DNA of 43,399 bases from positions 1 to 43,399 of the IMG/VR virus record IMGVR_UViG_3300025704_000045. One strand, 5' to 3'. The notes below the pieces were generated by a model that did no database searches, was not told the DNA's origin, and worked only from the letters and a program-made list of their open reading frames with translations. Positions within the stretch are counted from its first letter, which is position 1, and each line of letters opens with the position of its first letter. This stretch comes from a virus. Made by a program: the position numbers and the translations under genes. This document shows positions 40,901 to 43,399 of the stretch, one piece after another.

Positions 40901-41256
40901 TTTGCATTAGTTTCGTTTGAACTGATAACATTGTTTTCTAAATCTAAACTGTCGATTGTTAAGCGATTTTGATAGATTACATTATCAGCTGCACCTAATG
41001 TAAGTGTAGGCTGATTTGTTGAAATTGTTGTACCTGTGATATTTACATCACCGATGTTAGCAAGTGTGCTAACTTCAAGTGCAGGTGCTCTAGTTGTTCC
41101 GATTATATCTAAATCGTATTGAGGTGACGCATTGTTAATACCGATGCGGCTGTTATTAACATCTAGATATAGTAAGTCGTTCTCAAAAGCTAAGTTTACT
41201 CCCTCACGAAGTAAGTTTGCCTTTAAGAGCGGACCACTTATGCGACCGATAGCCAT
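37921..41256 (-). CDS. Beta-helix tail-fibre-type protein with LamG-like insertion, 1111 aa
   Basis: Domains: an N-terminal fibre segment (LLREGVNLAFENDLLYLDVN, SRIGINNASPQYDLDI); a pectate-lyase-like beta-helix (about 235-440; GDTIHIYPGVYQEAFPMTVP, RVEWLNSFTYFANRGIYG); then an inserted concanavalin/LamG-like domain (about 440-740; GTSSLELNGTTDYL, YTVEGWFYFN, WYHIAISRSGNDTKLFLNG, LDGYIDEFRVTKGLARYT); then the helix continues (VYGNYGIVGDGPGVLMYLIS) and a C-terminal domain with IRYSSVDHKGDFRVGDLF and two RYNT...YDGNW modules. The adjacent paralogue lacks the LamG part. Likely glycan binding. Start ATG 41256 with GAGGAG upstream. Confidence 0.75.
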   Translation of the reverse strand: MAIGRISGPLLKANLLREGVNLAFENDLLYLDVNNSRIGINNASPQYDLDIIGTTRAPALEVSTLANIGDVNITGTTISTNQPTLTLGAADNVIYQNRLTIDSLDLENNVISSNETNANIEFSPNGTGTVEIFADTNVTGNVFATGSITADGNITIGDADTDNITFNAEINSDIIPDATNTYSLGSDPALGGSQWSDVFTQTLTAGTVRTTAITVDGVDIALRQGNIYYVAENGSDSYTGDHPNDPYGSLKFALTQATSGDTIHIYPGVYQEAFPMTVPVGVTVKGHSLRGVNITPTPATQSNDAFLLNGGATIEDLTISGFYTGYAFKFAPGFTVSGNNRSPYIRNISVITQGSVSSAADPRGFDEGDAGRGAYIDGAVAAATSLEATMLFHSVTFITPGVDAITITNGARVEWLNSFTYFANRGIYGVDGATGLRGTGKTAVRVDDLTGTIVDGNTFTYYDTDGTTVLATGTINGVDADGKFYVDGNLTGLETAGERGGKIITKYGTPTTDTTVKKFGTSSLELNGTTDYLGVVSNNDFGFGTGDYTVEGWFYFNSVAATTNLFDFRAGAGSDVAPVVYIDAGGELRFYSYSADRITGTTLVADTWYHIAISRSGNDTKLFLNGSLEGTWTVAATDYDVAKPLIIGARWDAANKLDGYIDEFRVTKGLARYTSAFVEPSSEFASDTDTKLLLHFNNAVDGANTIVDDTLNSQDLRFSNGATASFVTLADQTEFGAEVRAIASACVYGNYGIVGDGPGVLMYLISQNLAYIGVGKETDNDETSVIQANEVVETNNAQIRYSSVDHKGDFRVGDLFYVNQEDGTVDFSSSTFNINTSAGITITTGGSQTTITGDKIDTGNLRISGNTIQSLSGDINLDADSGTVRINSTSALQLPKGDTASRPTPATGMIRYNTDTALYEGYDGNWIALNGVYDLDLDTRITAELTPGANDGVIRFYIQDSVVTTIDADKLSTPRIEVDDISIDGNVITTETSNTDLTFSANGTGSVVIDNLAFKDSTITNTEVDGIFNFEQQGSGYFKIEGTNGFVVPVGDNVQRPAAAYRETGMVRYNTEQRYLEIWDGFSWVSVAGATGSISVTAAEDLAIEYALTLG

Positions 41257-41373
41257 CTCTTCTCCTCAATACGGGGATCCTGTCCCTCTAGCCGAATTCT
41301 CAGTCTCACGACTCTTTGCTGGTTAACCACAGTTTGATAGTGCAATACAATGGTCGCTGTACTGCATTAATAG
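41257..41373 (-). other. Unusually long leader of the 1111-aa gene
   Basis: Between the late promoter (41374-41380) and the start codon lie about 115 bases with no ORF, whereas most late genes here have leaders of 20-40 bases. The stretch is less AT-rich than its surroundings and has a small GGGA-loop-TCCC hairpin near the ribosome site and a GGTTAACC palindrome. It may be a structured 5' UTR or carry a small RNA; I see no tRNA. Confidence 0.4.
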
Positions 41374-41380
41374 TATTTAT
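41374..41380 (-). promoter_or_regulatory. T4-type late promoter
   Basis: The minus strand reads CGATAAATACTATTAATG. It lies just past the end of the partial paralogue and should drive the 1111-aa gene and the 109-aa, 246-aa and possibly 1268-aa genes. Confidence 0.72.
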
Positions 41381-41392
41381 CGTTTTTTGAAA

Positions 41393-43399
41393 TTATCCTA
41401 GTACAAGGGTGTAAATATCAACTAATTCTTTAAGAACTTCGTCAGTAACTTCTTCGCCTTCGCCGGCGCTTCTCTGCCATGATTCGCCATTCCAAGTTTC
41501 AAGATATGCTTGCTCTGTATTATATCTAGTTTCGCCTGCTAGTGGTGCAATTGATTGTTCTGATTCTAATCCAGACGGAATAACTAGTCCTGTAGTACCA
41601 CTAAATTTTACAAATCCTAATCCAGTGGTTGCAAGAGTGAAAAGATTATTACTTGAATTCGAAAAATTATTTTCTTTTATTTCTATATCAAAAATATCAA
41701 CTACATTTGTAGCAGTTGCTCTTCTAAGTTCTAAATCTGAATTAGATAAAGTTGTTGTAATTAAGTTATTGTCAAATAACACATCACCAGTAGACAAGCC
41801 GTGTAAATTAGTACTATTATTATCAATAGAACCTATTTGAGTTCCGCCTACAGTTAATACTATTGTATTATTAATATCGTGTGCGTCTATACCGTCGGAT
41901 CTATCAGAACTATATATTCCGCCAAAGCTTAAATTACCCGAACTGTATCCCTCGTACAAATCCGTTTCTGTATTATATCTGATATCAGCAGTTTCATTAT
42001 TTCTTTGAAGATCAGTACCTCTACTAATTATCAAACTTGCATTATTATCAGTATTAAATAGTTCAGTTTGTGGGCTTAGATTTAAATCTCCATCGAGCGT
42101 AGTAACAGTATTGCCAGTAAATCTTATATTACCAGTATCAACTCTTTCGCCGTCTATATAAGTTGTTTCAACTCCGTTGTTTACAGTAATATTACCAATA
42201 CCACTAAAGTCTACTTCATTTGCATCAATGCTTGTTTCACCAGTTTCAAAATCTACGAAAAAGCTGTCGCCTACTTTAAATTTACCTTTTTGATCTGTAC
42301 TTGTGTAAACAACTGTTCCAGAATTTAATTCTAATACTTCTTGACTTTCAGTAGCAAGTGTGTTATCATTACTTGCGTCTTTGCCTGTACCAATATAAGC
42401 AAAGTTATGACTAATTAGATACATTAGTGTATTTGCGCCGTCAGCTACTGCACCGTAGTTTCCGTAAACGTTTGCTGATCCAATTGAACGTATTTCTGCA
42501 CCGTATCGTATTGATGCATCTGGCATTAGTTTACCACTTGCGCCTTGTGTTGCATATAGTCCACGGTTAGCAAAATATGTAAAGCTGTTTAGCCATTCTA
42601 TTCTTACACCATTTGTCATTGTAATAGTGTCGACGCCAGGTGTTATAAACGTACAACTGTGGAACAGCATACTTGCTTCTAGACTAGAACTATCTAATGC
42701 AGCGCCATCTATTAGTGCGCCTTTACCTGCATCGCCTTGTGAAAATCCTCTTGGGTCGTCTGCACTTGTAACACTGCCTTTTGTAATTACAGTCACGTTT
42801 CTAATATATGGTGAACGTGTATTTACTAGCCCTCCTGATGTAAATTGAAATGCATAGCCTGTATAAAAGTCTTTAACAGTTAAATTTTCAATAGTAACAT
42901 CATCTTCTAAATAAAATACACTATTATTTTGTGTAGCAACTGTTGGTTTGATAACAACATTTCTTATGTCTTCGCCAACTATGTCTACATGTGACGGAAC
43001 AGTTAAAGGAAATTCTTCTTCATACACTCCGGGGTATACATGTATTACAGTTGGTCCAGAAGTACTTCCGTCTACTTGTGTAAGTGCATGTTTTAGTGTA
43101 CGAAATGCGCCGTGTTGATGATCGCCGACATTAGTATCGCTACCGAGTGTACTAACATAAAATGTATTACCTTGTCTACGTGCTAAACTCGATTCACCAT
43201 CTCCTACAACTAGTTCGTCTAATTCAATAGCTTCGCCATTTACTAGACTAGTATAGAGATCTAACCATCGTTTAGATTCTGATCCTAAACTGCTTGTATC
43301 TGTTTGATTGGGGATAATATCACTGTTTACATTAGCAGCAAATGATACATTATCTTCATCTCCTGAACCGAATGTAAAATCACCTACAGTTTGAATATT
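41393..43399 (-). CDS. Beta-helix tail-fibre-type protein, partial (N-terminus outside window)
   Basis: The frame stays open from the stop at 41393 to the right edge (668 residues), so the GTG at 43025-43027 is an internal codon, not the start. The upstream part reads FAANVNSDIIPNQTDTSSLG, then RRQGNTFYVSTLGSDTNVGD and VIHVYPGVYEEEFPLTVPSH, parallel to the 1111-aa protein. The beta-helix (RIEWLNSFTYFANRGLYA directly joined to IRYGAEIRSIGSANVYGNYG) has no LamG domain. The C-terminal part shares VVYTSTDQKGKFKVGDSFFV, a TGNIRFTGN segment and the RYNTEQAYLETWNGESW module. Tandem paralogue of the 1111-aa gene. Confidence 0.78.
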   Translation of the reverse strand, partial: NIQTVGDFTFGSGDEDNVSFAANVNSDIIPNQTDTSSLGSESKRWLDLYTSLVNGEAIELDELVVGDGESSLARRQGNTFYVSTLGSDTNVGDHQHGAFRTLKHALTQVDGSTSGPTVIHVYPGVYEEEFPLTVPSHVDIVGEDIRNVVIKPTVATQNNSVFYLEDDVTIENLTVKDFYTGYAFQFTSGGLVNTRSPYIRNVTVITKGSVTSADDPRGFSQGDAGKGALIDGAALDSSSLEASMLFHSCTFITPGVDTITMTNGVRIEWLNSFTYFANRGLYATQGASGKLMPDASIRYGAEIRSIGSANVYGNYGAVADGANTLMYLISHNFAYIGTGKDASNDNTLATESQEVLELNSGTVVYTSTDQKGKFKVGDSFFVDFETGETSIDANEVDFSGIGNITVNNGVETTYIDGERVDTGNIRFTGNTVTTLDGDLNLSPQTELFNTDNNASLIISRGTDLQRNNETADIRYNTETDLYEGYSSGNLSFGGIYSSDRSDGIDAHDINNTIVLTVGGTQIGSIDNNSTNLHGLSTGDVLFDNNLITTTLSNSDLELRRATATNVVDIFDIEIKENNFSNSSNNLFTLATTGLGFVKFSGTTGLVIPSGLESEQSIAPLAGETRYNTEQAYLETWNGESWQRSAGEGEEVTDEVLKELVDIYTLVLG

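Noticed and set aside
41257-41330. GAATTC and GGATCC close together, considered as cloning-vector linker
   Set aside because: The sequence runs without a break from a phage late promoter to a proper ribosome site and ATG; two six-base sites can occur by chance.
43025-43027. GTG as start of the right-edge beta-helix gene
   Set aside because: The frame continues upstream to the edge with clear similarity to the paralogue (YVSTLGSDTNVGD, VIHVYPGVYEE).

Overview
The window is part of the genome of a T4-like (myovirus-type) tailed phage, most likely marine. The evidence is recognisable T4 neck and tail proteins (gp13, gp14, gp15, gp18 and the start of gp19), several very large repetitive virion proteins of the kind known from marine T4-like phages, and repeated T4-type late promoters (ATAAATA). 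The DNA is AT-rich. I see no tRNA, rRNA, CRISPR array or insertion sequence. Host identity is not visible. The LPS-core style heptose genes suggest a Gram-negative host, and heptose-containing LPS would favour a heterotroph over a cyanobacterium, but this is inference.

Layout. (1) 1-6548: mostly minus strand, with tail tube gp19 (cut by the window edge), an enlarged tail sheath gp18, a small HNH-type protein on the opposite strand, a deoxynucleoside monophosphate kinase, a methyltransferase, a small unknown and neck protein gp13. (2) 6549-9194: a divergent pair of late promoters and neck/tail-completion genes gp14 and gp15 on the plus strand; gp14 lacks an ATG at its conserved N-terminus. (3) 9243-13308: Nudix hydrolase, then a tight cassette hldE, 2OG-Fe(II) oxygenase, hldD, cupin and gmhB, which is nearly a whole ADP-heptose pathway, preceded by a consensus sigma70 promoter whose predicted start is the A of the hldE ATG. 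(4) 13305-20460: a 1939-aa virion protein, a fibre-like protein and a small protein. (5) 20514-24664: an SGNH-type protein and a minus-strand operon of a GT9 (ADP-heptosyltransferase-like) enzyme, a NodU/CmcH O-carbamoyltransferase and an NPPH-motif methyltransferase. (6) 24856-43399: an adhesion/tail-fibre module on the minus strand, rich in paralogous pairs. It holds two extremely cysteine-rich glycine-rich-domain proteins, two proteins with eight N-terminal WKGxW modules, a protein with a predicted type-1 copper site, and two beta-helix proteins, one with a LamG-like insertion.

How it fits together. Late promoters drive virion genes; sigma70-like promoters precede the kinase and the sugar genes, suggesting these are made early. 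HldE, GmhB and HldD should make ADP-L-glycero-D-manno-heptose (the isomerase GmhA is not in the window), GT9 could transfer it, and the carbamoyltransferase could carbamoylate it, as in the carbamoyl-heptose of Pseudomonas LPS core. I therefore propose a phage-encoded heptosylation and carbamoylation system acting on host LPS or on the virion, with DNA hypermodification as an alternative. The cysteine-rich adhesin pair is the other feature I find most unusual.
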